A stretch of 15,508 nt of DNA from Nevskia sp964451925 (GCA_964451925.1 CAYVKA010000105.1:1-15508), one strand, 5' to 3'; positions 1 through 7,669 are shown, counted from the stretch's first letter. Made by a program: numbers and translations. Notes: generated from the letters alone by a model not told the origin.

Positions 1-1073
1 AGGCCGGCGACGCGCGCCAGATCCTCGAAGCGGCCCGGCGGGCACAGCATGCCGCCCGGGAAGATGTATTTCTGCACGAAGTCGCGCTTGGTGCGGTAGT
101 TGTCGAACATCGCCGGGTTGATGGTGATGCCCTGGATCGCGGCGCGGCCGCCCGGCTTGAGGGCGCGGGCGATGGTGGCGAAGTAGCCGGGCCAGTATTC
201 CTCGCCCACCGCCTCGTACATCTCGATCGACACCACGCGGTCGTACTGCTCCTTGACATCGCGGTAGTCGCGCAGCTCGAAGGTGACGCGGTCGGACAGG
301 CCGGCCTTGTCGGCGCGGATGCGCGCTTCGGCCAGCTGTTCCTGCGACAGCGTGATCGAGTGCACGCGGCAGCCGGAATGCTGCGCCGCATAGATGGCGA
401 AGCCGCCCCAGCCGGAGCCGATCTCCAGCAGCCGGTGCTGCGGCCCCAGGTCGAGCCGCTCGTACATCAGGCGGAACTTGTTGACCTGGGCGTCCATCAG
501 CGTCTCGTTGGGCTGGATGAACATGCCGGACGAGTAGGCCATGGTCTCGTCCAGCCACATCTTGTAGAACTCGTTGCCCAGGTCGTAGTGATATTCGATG
601 TTCTTACGCGCCTTGCGCTTGGTGTTGGCGCGGCGCTTGTGCTGCCACCAGCCGTAGAAGCGGCCCAGCCAGTTCTTCTCGAACGGGCCCTTGTAATAGG
701 GCTCGTTGAGGTGCATCACCAGCAGCAGGCGCGCCAGGTCCGGCGACTCCCAGCAGTCGTCCATGTAGGCGTCGCCGATGCCGACCTCGCCCGCGGTCAG
801 CACGTGGCGGATCAGGCGCTCGCTCTTGATGTGCCAGACGCCGTGCGGCCCCGGCTGCGAGCCGCTGAAGCTGCGCGTGCTGCCGTTGGGCAGGGTCACA
901 TCGAGCGAGCCGATGCGCAGGCCGGACAGCATGTACAGCAGCAGCCTGAGGCCGAGCGAAGTGTTGTTGCCGTCGCCACGGCGCGCCAGCGCCGTCGGCA
1001 GGTCCGGCGAAAAGCCGTCGCGGCCCATGATGCGTCCCAGTGAATGGTCCCCGTCGAATTCCTGATCCTTCAT
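1..1073 (-). CDS. Cyclopropane-fatty-acyl-phospholipid synthase-like SAM methyltransferase (3' end outside window)
   Basis: I translated this frame by hand; it stays open to the left edge, giving 357 residues without a stop. The family transfers a methyl or methylene group from SAM to the double bond of phospholipid acyl chains at the inner membrane. Visible motifs are the CFA signature YHYDLGNEFY (161-170), the SAM-binding loop LEIGSGWGGFA (216-226), SIEMYEAVGEEYW (282-294) and QKYIFPGG (334-341). Compared with E. coli Cfa as I recall it, the YSC cysteine is serine here (YSSG, 180-183) and the EHVG histidine is alanine (EAVG, 287-290). That places it in the CFA-like group found beside DUF1365 genes, so the product may not be a cyclopropane. 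The start at 1073 has AAGGG about 9 bases upstream; an in-frame ATG at 1028 is the alternative. It lies 185 bp downstream of the DUF1365 gene. That gap has a CCCCAA/TTGGGG inverted repeat (1125-1145) and may hold its own promoter. Confidence 0.93.
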   Translation of the reverse strand, partial: MKDQEFDGDHSLGRIMGRDGFSPDLPTALARRGDGNNTSLGLRLLLYMLSGLRIGSLDVTLPNGSTRSFSGSQPGPHGVWHIKSERLIRHVLTAGEVGIGDAYMDDCWESPDLARLLLVMHLNEPYYKGPFEKNWLGRFYGWWQHKRRANTKRKARKNIEYHYDLGNEFYKMWLDETMAYSSGMFIQPNETLMDAQVNKFRLMYERLDLGPQHRLLEIGSGWGGFAIYAAQHSGCRVHSITLSQEQLAEARIRADKAGLSDRVTFELRDYRDVKEQYDRVVSIEMYEAVGEEYWPGYFATIARALKPGGRAAIQGITINPAMFDNYRTKRDFVQKYIFPGGMLCPPGRFEDLARVAG

Positions 1074-1258
1074 GATGCTGGCCCTTTTGCTGCGGCCGGC
1101 GCCCCGGATGGCGCGGCCTACATTCCCCAATACGCATCTTTGGGGTCTCCGGATGCCCGCGCACAGCCCCGAAACGGGGGGCGGGCCGGGATCGGGCGGG
1201 AAGCGGCGGACCCGCCAGGGCGGCGGGCGAACGTCCCCAGCCGGGCAGGGGCCTGCGC

Positions 1259-2026
1259 TCAGCTCACCCCAAGTTCCGGTGGCTGCGGCTTGCGGTGGAA
1301 CCTGCCGCCGCGCAGCCAGATCTTCAGCGCTTCCCAGTGGATGCCCGCCACCACCTTGAGCGTCATGAGCGGCATCTGCGCCGCCAGCCGCAGGATCGCC
1401 GCGTCACGCAGCGGCTGCCGCGCCCCGGCCACGGTCGCGTCCAGGATCGGCTGGCCCTCGCGTGTTTCGTGGATCGCTACGCGCAGGCGCTCTCCGGGTT
1501 CGTCCAGCGTGAAGCGGTAGCGGCCGACCAGGTCGAAGAACGGCGAGACGTGGAAGCACTTGTCCTTTTCCTGCGGCGCGCCGTAGGGCAGCGCCGCGCC
1601 GTCGGCGGCAAGCAGGTAGCAGTGCTTTTCGCCGAAGGTGTTGCTGACCTCGGCGATAACCGCGCGCAGCGAGCCGTCACGGTGCTCGCAGTACCACAGG
1701 CTGATCGGGTTGAAGGCATGGCCGAGCAAGCGCGGCAGGGTCAGCAAGCGGATGCGGCCTCCGGCGAGGTCGATGCCGGCGCCGCCCAGCACGCCTTCGG
1801 CCCAGCGGCGCAGGCCGCCGCTGCCGTCGCCGTGGTCGCGGTCGTGGAAGGCCAGCAGGTTGAAGCGGTTGTGCGAGAACAGCCGCGTGCCTTGCGCCGC
1901 CGCGTCGATGCGGTCGATATCCAACAGCAGGTAGAACACGCGGTAGACGAAGCGGTAATACGGCGCCACCAGCCGCCGGTGCATGACGCGGCAGGAGTAC
2001 AGGCAGGCGGCTTCGCGCTGGATCAT
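1259..2026 (-). CDS. DUF1365 family protein
   Basis: This 255-residue protein matches the DUF1365 family. The N-terminal block CRVMHRRLVAPYYRFVYRVF (12-31) and the central block NPISLWYC (106-113), followed by AEVSNTFGEKHCYLL (125-139) and HVSPFF (159-164), are what I recognise. The family is nearly always found beside an FAD amine-oxidase-like protein and a CFA-like methyltransferase, as here. In Rhodobacter sphaeroides, members of this neighbourhood are linked to the singlet-oxygen response and to furan fatty acid formation from methylated phospholipid acyl chains. A role in acyl-chain modification is therefore inferred. The start is ambiguous. ATG at 2026 gives the usual short N-terminus but leaves a 70-nt gap to the upstream gene. 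In-frame ATG at 2089 adds 21 Pro/Ala-rich residues and leaves 7 nt. Neither has a clear Shine-Dalgarno sequence. Longer upstream readings run back into the flavoprotein gene and are unlikely. Confidence 0.9.
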   Translation of the reverse strand: MIQREAACLYSCRVMHRRLVAPYYRFVYRVFYLLLDIDRIDAAAQGTRLFSHNRFNLLAFHDRDHGDGSGGLRRWAEGVLGGAGIDLAGGRIRLLTLPRLLGHAFNPISLWYCEHRDGSLRAVIAEVSNTFGEKHCYLLAADGAALPYGAPQEKDKCFHVSPFFDLVGRYRFTLDEPGERLRVAIHETREGQPILDATVAGARQPLRDAAILRLAAQMPLMTLKVVAGIHWEALKIWLRGGRFHRKPQPPELGVS

Positions 2027-2096
2027 GCCCGGATTATGCAGCGCCGGCGCCGGCGGCGCGGGCGTTGTCAGCGGAAGAGCCCCGTCCATGACGGGC

Positions 2097-3449
2097 TCAG
2101 GCCGGCTCGGCCAGATCCAGTCCGGCGTCCTCTCCGCTGAGCGCGGGCGCGGCGCTCCGCAGCGGTTCCCCCTTGAGGCCGTTGGCCCAGGGCGGCAGGC
2201 ACGCCGGGTCGATGCCCTGCACGGCGCGCAGCGCCGACTTGAAACCGTCCTCGTGGAAGCCGTAAGCGGTCCAGGCGCCGGCCCACCAGATGCGGTTGCG
2301 GCCCTGGATCTCGGGCAGGCGCTGTTGCGCCTGGATGGTGGCCGGGGTGTACAGCGGATGCTCATAGCGGGTCTGGTACAACACCGTCCCGGGCCGCGGC
2401 GGGCGCGGCGGATTGAGCGAGACGATGTACTGCAGCGGCGTATCGAGGCACTGCAGCCGGTTCATCCAGTAGCTGACGCCGATCGGCTCGTCGCTCAACC
2501 GGTCGCTCGCCAGGATCGCGTTCCAGCTCGACCAGGCGCGGCGGCGGCGCGGCATCAGTGATTCGTCGGTATGCAGATAGGCCATGTTGGCGCCGTAGGG
2601 CACATTGGCCAGCAGGCTGCACTCGGCCTCGCAGGCATCGGGCAGCATCTTCAGTGCCTGGTCCGAGTGGGTGGCGCAGACCACCGCGTCGTAGCGCTCC
2701 TCGCCGTCGGCGGTGCGCAGCCGCACGCCGCCCGCCTCGCGCTGCAGGCAGTGGACCCGGGTGGACAGGCGCAGCGTGCCGTCGAACTGCTGCAACACCT
2801 TGTCGACATAGGACTTCGAGCCGCCGCACACCGTCTGCCACTGCGGCTGGTCGGTCAGGTTGAGCAGGCCGTGCGACTCGAAGAAGCGCGCGAAGGCCGG
2901 GAACGGGAATTCCATCACGCCGCGCGTGGAGGTGCTCCAGATCGGCCCGGCCATGGCGGCGACGTAGCGCACGCGCAGCGCCATCGGGTAGCGGTTGCGC
3001 TCGAGAAACTCGCCCAGCGTCACGTCCGGCAGGCGCTGTTGCGCCAGCAGGCTTTTCACCTGGCGGTTGAAGCGCAGCACGGCCAGCAGCATGCCGATAT
3101 GCGTCGGCGACAGCAGCAGCGAGCGCTGCGCGAAAATGCGCGTCAGGTGCTCGTCGCCGGCCCATTCCACGCGGCCGTCCTCCACCGACACGCCCAGCGA
3201 CATCTCGGTGTCCTGGCGCTTCACGCCGAGCTCGTCCAGGAACGGGTAGAAATTGGGGTAGTTGACCGGGTTGCAGACGATGAAGCCGGTGTCGATCGGC
3301 AGCGGTCCCTGCGGCGTCGGCACCGTCACGGTATTGGTATGGCCGCCGGCGCGGCTGTCCTGCTCGAACAGCACCACCTCGTGCCGGCGCGACAGGAAAT
3401 GGGCGGCGCCGAGGCCGGAGATGCCGCTGCCGATGACCGCGATCTTCAT
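2097..3449 (-). CDS. FAD/NAD(P)-binding amine-oxidase-like flavoprotein
   Basis: This 450-residue protein begins with a Rossmann FAD-binding fold: GSGISG at 7-12, an acidic residue (E29) ending the second strand, and RAGGHTNT (33-40), typical of the flavin amine oxidase/desaturase superfamily. The C-terminal FAD-contact segment WWAGAWTAYGFHEDGF is also present. No signal peptide is seen, so it is likely cytoplasmic or peripheral to the inner membrane. Its partners downstream are the DUF1365 and CFA-like genes. In alphaproteobacteria, a flavoprotein of this neighbourhood acts with its neighbours on methylated fatty acyl chains, one step being a desaturation. By analogy this one may oxidise a methyl-branched acyl chain, but the substrate is not shown by the sequence. 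The start at 3449 places GSGISG right at the N-terminus. The upstream sequence is a weak ribosome site, and a 15-codon reading frame overlaps the start codon (separate entry). Confidence 0.93.
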   Translation of the reverse strand: MKIAVIGSGISGLGAAHFLSRRHEVVLFEQDSRAGGHTNTVTVPTPQGPLPIDTGFIVCNPVNYPNFYPFLDELGVKRQDTEMSLGVSVEDGRVEWAGDEHLTRIFAQRSLLLSPTHIGMLLAVLRFNRQVKSLLAQQRLPDVTLGEFLERNRYPMALRVRYVAAMAGPIWSTSTRGVMEFPFPAFARFFESHGLLNLTDQPQWQTVCGGSKSYVDKVLQQFDGTLRLSTRVHCLQREAGGVRLRTADGEERYDAVVCATHSDQALKMLPDACEAECSLLANVPYGANMAYLHTDESLMPRRRRAWSSWNAILASDRLSDEPIGVSYWMNRLQCLDTPLQYIVSLNPPRPPRPGTVLYQTRYEHPLYTPATIQAQQRLPEIQGRNRIWWAGAWTAYGFHEDGFKSALRAVQGIDPACLPPWANGLKGEPLRSAAPALSGEDAGLDLAEPA

Positions 3450-3493
3450 GCTGCAGGACTCTGCCCGTTGGCCGTAGTGAGGTTGTAGGCCAT
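3446..3493 (-). CDS. Possible 15-codon leader peptide overlapping the flavoprotein start
   Basis: In the 60-nt gap between tesA and the flavoprotein gene, an ATG at 3493 opens a frame encoding MAYNLTTANGQSPAA. Its TGA overlaps the flavoprotein ATG in the ATGA configuration typical of translational coupling. The ribosome site is weak and there is no sign of conservation, so it may be chance. It could explain how the flavoprotein gene is translated despite lacking a clear Shine-Dalgarno sequence of its own. Confidence 0.2.
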   Translation of the reverse strand: MAYNLTTANGQSPAA

Positions 3494-3509
3494 TACGGTT
3501 GCCGGGCGG

Positions 3510-4151
3510 TTACGGATGCGTGGCAGCTTGCAGCAGCGGCGCCAGCGTCGGCCATACCGCCTCCAGCAACCGCGGCTGCGCCTGGGCGTTGGGGTGGATG
3601 CCGTCGTCCTGGAACCAGCGGTCGCGCTCGTCCACCAGGCCGGCGAGGAAAAACGGCACCAGCGGCAGCTTGCGCTGCTGCGCCAGCTGGTCGAACACCG
3701 CGGTGAAATGGTCGGCGTACACCGGGCCGTAGTTGCGCGGGATGTACATTTCAAACAGTACCGGCCGCGCCCGCGCCGCCAGGCTCAGCTCGACCATCTT
3801 CTCCAGGTTGGCGCGCATCGCATCGAGCGGCTGGGCGCGCAGGCCGTCGTTGCCGCCCAATTCGATCAGAACAATGTCAGGATGGTACTTGTCCAGGGCG
3901 GCGGGCAGGCGCGACAGGCCGCCGGCGGTGGTTTCGCCGGAAACCGAGGCGTTGACCACGGCGTAGCGCGAGCCTTGAGATTGCAGGCGTCGCTCCAATA
4001 GATGTACCCATCCGGCATCCGCATCCAGGCCGAATCCGGCGCTGATGCTGTCGCCCCACACCAGGATGGTCTGGTTGGCGGCGCCGGCGGCGGCGCAGCA
4101 CAGCAGCCCACACAGCAGCAGTAACCAACGCAAGGGTACGATCGCTTTCAT
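3510..4151 (-). CDS. tesA: SGNH-family arylesterase / acyl-CoA thioesterase I / lysophospholipase L1 (TesA-like)
   Basis: The 213-residue protein has a signal peptide (MKAIVPLRWLLLLCGLLCCA followed by a small-residue cleavage region near 25), so it is probably periplasmic. The SGNH blocks are complete: block I GDSISAG with catalytic Ser35, block II Gly in SVSGETT (Gly72), block III GGND (99-102) with Asn101, and block V DDGIHPN with Asp183 and His186. The length fits TesA, which hydrolyses acyl-CoA, aryl esters and lysophospholipids in vitro. The ATG at 4151 is chosen because it starts exactly at the signal peptide; upstream in-frame sequence is antisense to ybbA. The neighbour across the shared start is ybbA, the usual tesA/ybbA divergent arrangement. 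Downstream, after 60 nt, come the flavoprotein, DUF1365 and CFA-like genes on the same strand, so read-through into a lipid operon is possible. Confidence 0.95.
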   Translation of the reverse strand: MKAIVPLRWLLLLCGLLCCAAAGAANQTILVWGDSISAGFGLDADAGWVHLLERRLQSQGSRYAVVNASVSGETTAGGLSRLPAALDKYHPDIVLIELGGNDGLRAQPLDAMRANLEKMVELSLAARARPVLFEMYIPRNYGPVYADHFTAVFDQLAQQRKLPLVPFFLAGLVDERDRWFQDDGIHPNAQAQPRLLEAVWPTLAPLLQAATHP

Positions 4152-4887
4152 GAACGCACAGGCGGATATGGGTGGGGCGCCGGCAACGGCTGCGGCGACG
4201 GAAGTAGTCTGGGCCGAAGGTCTGGTGAAGCAGATTAACACCAGCGCCGCAGACGATTCTGCCGCCGGACGCACAGTTCTGGCGATCCTCGACGGCCTTT
4301 CGCTGCGCGTCACCGCCGGTGAATCGGTGGCCATCGTCGGCGCCTCCGGTTCCGGCAAGACCACGCTGCTGTCGCTGCTGGCCGGGCTGGACCTGCCCAG
4401 CGCCGGCGAGATCCGCCTGGCCGGGGAATCGCTGGGCCGGCTCGACGAGGATGGCCGCGCCCGGCTGCGCGCCGGCCAGGTCGGCTTCGTGTTCCAGTCG
4501 TTCCAGCTGCTGTCCGGCCTCACCGCGCTGGAAAACGTGATGCTGCCGGCCGAGCTGGCCGGCCATGCCGATGCCGAGGCGCGGGCACGCACCACCTTGG
4601 GGCAGGTCGGCCTGGGTCAGCGCCTGGGCCACTATCCGCACCAGTTGTCCGGTGGCGAGCAGCAGCGCGTGGCCATCGCCCGCGCTTTCGCCGGCGAGCC
4701 GCGCATCCTGTTCGCCGACGAACCCACCGGCAATCTCGACCTGGCCACCGGTGCGCGCATCGTCGAACTGCTTTTCGAGCTGAACCGCTCGCGCGGCACC
4801 ACGCTGATCCTGGTGACCCACGACACCACCCTGGCGCAGCGCTGCGGCCGGGTGCTGACCCTCCGTGGAGGTCGCCTGCATGAATAA
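4150..4887 (+). CDS. ybbA: ABC transporter ATP-binding protein, YbbA family
   Basis: The 245-residue ATPase has Walker A GASGSGKTT (64-72), the Q-loop in VFQSF (Gln116), the signature LSGGEQQRVAIARAF (166-180), Walker B ILFADEPTGNLD (186-197) and the H-loop LVTHD with His224. The segments GFVFQSF, ALENV and GTTLILVTHD closely follow E. coli YbbA, a LolD/MacB-type ATPase that pairs with the large permease YbbP. The exported substrate is not established. The N-terminus has an extra polar stretch (about 28-40, NTSAADDSAAG) before the first strand. ATG at 4150 overlaps the ATG of divergent tesA by two bases. ATG at 4168 is an alternative that would separate the two starts by 16 bases. An AAGGG lies about 13 nt before 4150, too far to be decisive. 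The gene ends in ATGAATAA, containing a displaced ATG at 4880. Confidence 0.95.
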   Translation: MNAQADMGGAPATAAATEVVWAEGLVKQINTSAADDSAAGRTVLAILDGLSLRVTAGESVAIVGASGSGKTTLLSLLAGLDLPSAGEIRLAGESLGRLDEDGRARLRAGQVGFVFQSFQLLSGLTALENVMLPAELAGHADAEARARTTLGQVGLGQRLGHYPHQLSGGEQQRVAIARAFAGEPRILFADEPTGNLDLATGARIVELLFELNRSRGTTLILVTHDTTLAQRCGRVLTLRGGRLHE

Positions 4888-4899
4888 GCACGAAAGTCC

Positions 4900-4945
4900 G
4901 TTCACCCCTCGATACGCCTTGCTGCGCAAGGCACTCGGGGCGAAC
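4900..4945 (+). repeat. REP-like palindromic element between ybbA and ybbP
   Basis: The core is a perfect stem GCCTTGC-TGC-GCAAGGC (4916-4932). It is flanked by imperfectly complementary arms, GTTCACCCC on the left and GGGGCGAAC on the right. The right part, GGCACTCGGGGCGAAC (4930-4945), recurs exactly at 9247-9262, and the layout CTCGATACG...CTGCGC...ACTCGGG recurs at 9190-9217. The element occupies most of the 71-nt gap between two genes that are normally tightly coupled. Confidence 0.75.
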
Positions 4946-4958
4946 GCGGGGCGCCGCA

Positions 4959-7457
4959 GTGGCCGCTAGTTCCGGCGGCGCCTTGCGCTACGCCCTGCTG
5001 CGCCTGCGCCGTGGCTGGCGCAGCGGCGAGCTGCTGGTGCTGGGCCTGGCTTTGGCGGTGGCCAGCGCTGCCATGGTCTCGGTCGGCATGTTCAGCGGCC
5101 GCGTGCAGCAGGCGATCGAGCGCGGCAGCGGCGAGGCGCTGGGCGCCGACGCGCTGATCAAGGCGCGCAATCCCTACCCGGCCGGGTTCGACGCCCAGCT
5201 GCGCCAGCTCGGCCTGAAGACTGTCGCGGTGACCGAGTTCGCCAGCGTCATCGCGCCGGTGGATGGTGAACAGACCCAGCTGGCCACGGTCAAGGCGGTG
5301 CAGCCGGGTTATCCGCTGCGCGGTGTGCTGAACCTGAGCCGCGAGCCGTACGGCGCGACCTATGCCGCCGCCGGCATCCCGCCCGCCGGCGAGGCCTGGA
5401 TCGACGGCCGGCTGTGGAGCGCGCTGGGTCTGCACAGTGGCGCGCGCCTGCAGGTCGGCAGCATCGTGCTGCAGGTCAGCGCGGTGATCGCCAACGAGCC
5501 GGGCCGCGGCGGCGCCTTCGCCGAGTTCGCGCCGGAGCTGCTGATGAACGCGCAGGACCTGGCGGCGACGCAGCTGGTCGGGCCCGCCAGCCGCGTCGAA
5601 TACAACATCCAGCTCGGCGGCGAGCCGGCCGCGCTGGCCGCGGCGCGGCAGCTGCAGCTGCCGCCGGGCGCGCGCTTCCGCGGCCTGCAGGACTCGCGTC
5701 CCGAGATCAAGTCATCGCTGGACCGCGCCGGGCGCTTCCTCGGCATCACCGTGCTCGCCACCCTGCTGCTGTGCGCCGCCGCGGTGGCGCTGACCGCGCG
5801 GCTGTACAGTGAGCGCCTGCGTGACGAGGTGGCCCTGCTCAAGTGCCTTGGCGCGCAGCGCGGCTTCGTGATCCGCGCGCTGGCACTGCAACTGCTGCTG
5901 CTCGGCCTGTGCGCCGCCGGGGCCGGCGGTCTGGCCGGCGCTCTCGGCCAGGCGTTGCTCGGCCTGTTCGCCGCGCCGCTGCTCAACACCACGCTGCCGC
6001 CGCCCGGCTGGCTGCCGCTGCCCGAGGCGCTGGGCCTGTGTCTGCTGCTGCTGCTCGGCTTCGCGCTGCCGCCGGTGTTGGATGCGGCCGGGGTGCCGCC
6101 GGTGCGCGTATTCCAGCGCGCCGCCGGCAACGACCGGCACAGCCGTCTCGGCCTGGCGGCTGCGCTGCTGGCCATCGTTGCGGTGGTCGCCTTCCAGTCC
6201 GGCGAGCCGCGGCTGGCGGCCTATGTGGTGCTCGGCGCCGGCGGCACCGCCGCCGCGCTGGCGCTGCTTGCCTGGGGCCTGGTGCAACTGCTGACACCGC
6301 TGCGCCGGCGCGGCGGCGTGGCCTGGCGCTTCGGCCTGGGCAATATCGCGCGGCGCCGCGGCACCGCTGTGGCCCAGGCGGTGGCGCTGGGCGTGGCGCT
6401 GCTGGCGTTGCTGCTGCTGACGGTGGTGCGCGTCGACCTGCTGGAGAGCTGGCGCAACCGCCTGCCGGCGGATGCGCCCAACCAGTTCCTGATCAACATC
6501 CAGCCCGAGCAGGTGCAGCCGCTGCGCGCCTTCTTTGCCGCGCACGGCTACGGCCGCCTCGATCTGTGGCCGATGACACGTGCGCGCCTGGTCGAGCTCA
6601 ACGGCAAGCCGGTCACCGCCGAGAGTTTCGAGGATCAGGAGACGCGGCGCTGGATCAACCGCGAGTTCAACCTGACCTGGACCGACCGCTTCGGCGACGA
6701 CAACACCCTGCTCAGCGGCCAGTGGTGGACCGCCGCCGACGCCGGCAAGCCCTGGCTGTCGGTGGAGGAGTACGGCGTCGAGCGGCTCAAGCTCAAGCCC
6801 GGCGACACCATGACGCTGGACATCGCCGGCAACCGCAGCACCTTCACCGTGCACAACACGCGCAAGGTGCGCTGGGACAGTTTCCGTCCCAATTTCTTCC
6901 TGGCCACGCCGCCCGGCATGTTGGAGAAATCCGGCGCGGTGCAGTGGATCACCAGTTTCTACCTGCCGCCGGGGCAGAAGGGCCTGCTGCGCGAGCTGGT
7001 GCGGCAGTTCCCCAATGTGACCGCGCTGGATCTGGACGCGGCGCTGGCCCAGGTGCGCGACATCGTCGACCGCATGGTCGGCGCGCTGGAGTTCATCTTC
7101 GCCTTCACCCTGGCCGCCGGGCTGGTGGTGATGCTGGCGGTGATCGAGGCCTCGCGCGCGCAGCGGGCGCGGGAGACGGCGTTGCTGCGCACGCTGGGTG
7201 CCTCCTCGCGTGTGATTCTGCAGGGCCTGCTGGCCGAATATGCCGCGCTCGGCCTGCTCGCCGGCAGCGTTGCCGCCATTGCGGCGCAGGTGATGGCCTG
7301 GGTGCTGGCGGTGAAGGTGTTCGAGATTCCCTATGGGCCGCGGCCGCTGTTGTGGTTGGCCGGGGCGGCGGCGGGGTGCGGGATCGTGACCCTGGTGGGA
7401 TGGTTGTCGTTGCGCGGCGTGCTGAGCACGCCGCCGCGGCAGGTGCTGGTGGGCTGA
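4959..7457 (+). CDS. ybbP: ABC transporter permease, YbbP/FtsX-like family
   Basis: The 832-residue protein has the YbbP architecture. There is one N-terminal membrane segment (about 24-45), a large extracytoplasmic domain (about 46-255), then an FtsX-like membrane block with segments near 258-280, 305-340 and 350-375. Further hydrophobic segments follow to about 490, then a second extracytoplasmic domain (about 495-700), and three C-terminal segments near 705-725, 755-780 and 797-817. The stretch DLLESWRNRLPADAPNQFLI closely parallels E. coli YbbP, as does the RPNFF motif. It would form the exporter with YbbA. The start is GTG at 4959 with no good Shine-Dalgarno sequence, because a REP-like palindrome sits just upstream. 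The usual ybbA-overlapping ATG survives at 4880 but runs out of frame and stops at 4970. No upstream ATG is in frame, so the GTG, or a slightly later start, is most likely. Confidence 0.94.
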   Translation: MAASSGGALRYALLRLRRGWRSGELLVLGLALAVASAAMVSVGMFSGRVQQAIERGSGEALGADALIKARNPYPAGFDAQLRQLGLKTVAVTEFASVIAPVDGEQTQLATVKAVQPGYPLRGVLNLSREPYGATYAAAGIPPAGEAWIDGRLWSALGLHSGARLQVGSIVLQVSAVIANEPGRGGAFAEFAPELLMNAQDLAATQLVGPASRVEYNIQLGGEPAALAAARQLQLPPGARFRGLQDSRPEIKSSLDRAGRFLGITVLATLLLCAAAVALTARLYSERLRDEVALLKCLGAQRGFVIRALALQLLLLGLCAAGAGGLAGALGQALLGLFAAPLLNTTLPPPGWLPLPEALGLCLLLLLGFALPPVLDAAGVPPVRVFQRAAGNDRHSRLGLAAALLAIVAVVAFQSGEPRLAAYVVLGAGGTAAALALLAWGLVQLLTPLRRRGGVAWRFGLGNIARRRGTAVAQAVALGVALLALLLLTVVRVDLLESWRNRLPADAPNQFLINIQPEQVQPLRAFFAAHGYGRLDLWPMTRARLVELNGKPVTAESFEDQETRRWINREFNLTWTDRFGDDNTLLSGQWWTAADAGKPWLSVEEYGVERLKLKPGDTMTLDIAGNRSTFTVHNTRKVRWDSFRPNFFLATPPGMLEKSGAVQWITSFYLPPGQKGLLRELVRQFPNVTALDLDAALAQVRDIVDRMVGALEFIFAFTLAAGLVVMLAVIEASRAQRARETALLRTLGASSRVILQGLLAEYAALGLLAGSVAAIAAQVMAWVLAVKVFEIPYGPRPLLWLAGAAAGCGIVTLVGWLSLRGVLSTPPRQVLVG

Positions 7458-7477
7458 AGCAGGCGCGCTGGAAGTAG

Positions 7478-7503
7478 GTCGGGTCAAGCGCAGCGGACCC
7501 GAC
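7478..7503 (+). repeat. Short palindrome downstream of ybbP
   Basis: GTCGGGTC (7478-7485) pairs perfectly with GACCCGAC (7496-7503) across a 10-nt loop, starting 21 nt after the ybbP stop. No T-run follows, so it resembles a dispersed intergenic palindrome more than an intrinsic terminator, although it could protect the ybbP mRNA 3' end. Confidence 0.55.
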
Positions 7504-7554
7504 GCTGTGCTGAACGTTGAAGCTTTGGCACGCCGCGCATGAGCGCAGACAGAC

Positions 7555-7626
7555 GGGGGGAACGTCAAAAACGGAGAAGAAAAAGCGAACAGCAAAACCA
7601 CAAAATGCGGACTACGCTAGCGCTTG
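7555..7626 (+). repeat. Left arm of a long imperfect inverted repeat flanking the peptidase gene
   Basis: Starting at 7556, GGGGGAACGTCAAAA, one mismatch, then CGGAGAAG reads identically to the reverse complement of the right arm (8824-8895). Similarity then continues at a lower level through the purine-rich AGCAAA...AAAT.CGG...CGCT stretch. The region between ybbP and the peptidase start (7458-7669) holds this arm and the 7478-7503 palindrome and no convincing gene. Confidence 0.7.
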
Positions 7627-7669
7627 TTTCGCCAGAACCGCACTGAATCGAAAAACGGACTCTGATTGG

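Noticed and set aside
604..1164. Minus-strand frame of 186 codons overlapping the CFA-like gene
   Set aside because: The neighbouring frame carries all CFA motifs through to the window edge; this one has an Arg/Pro/Ala-rich shadow composition.
3490..3530. ECF-sigma-like promoter (GCATCC, 16 nt, CGTAAT) before the flavoprotein gene on the minus strand
   Set aside because: The -35 matches TGATCC only partly and the spacing is short; too weak to call without transcription start data.
5712..7601. Long minus-strand open frame (629 codons) opposite ybbP
   Set aside because: Its product is rich in Gln/Arg/His/Ala low-complexity sequence, as expected for the antisense of a GC-rich gene, and ybbP is clearly the coding strand by homology.
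7517..7669. Upstream extension of the peptidase to the TTG at 7517
   Set aside because: The extra 51 codons cross the inverted-repeat arm, are Lys/Arg/Thr-rich, and have no ribosome site; they look like a chance open frame.
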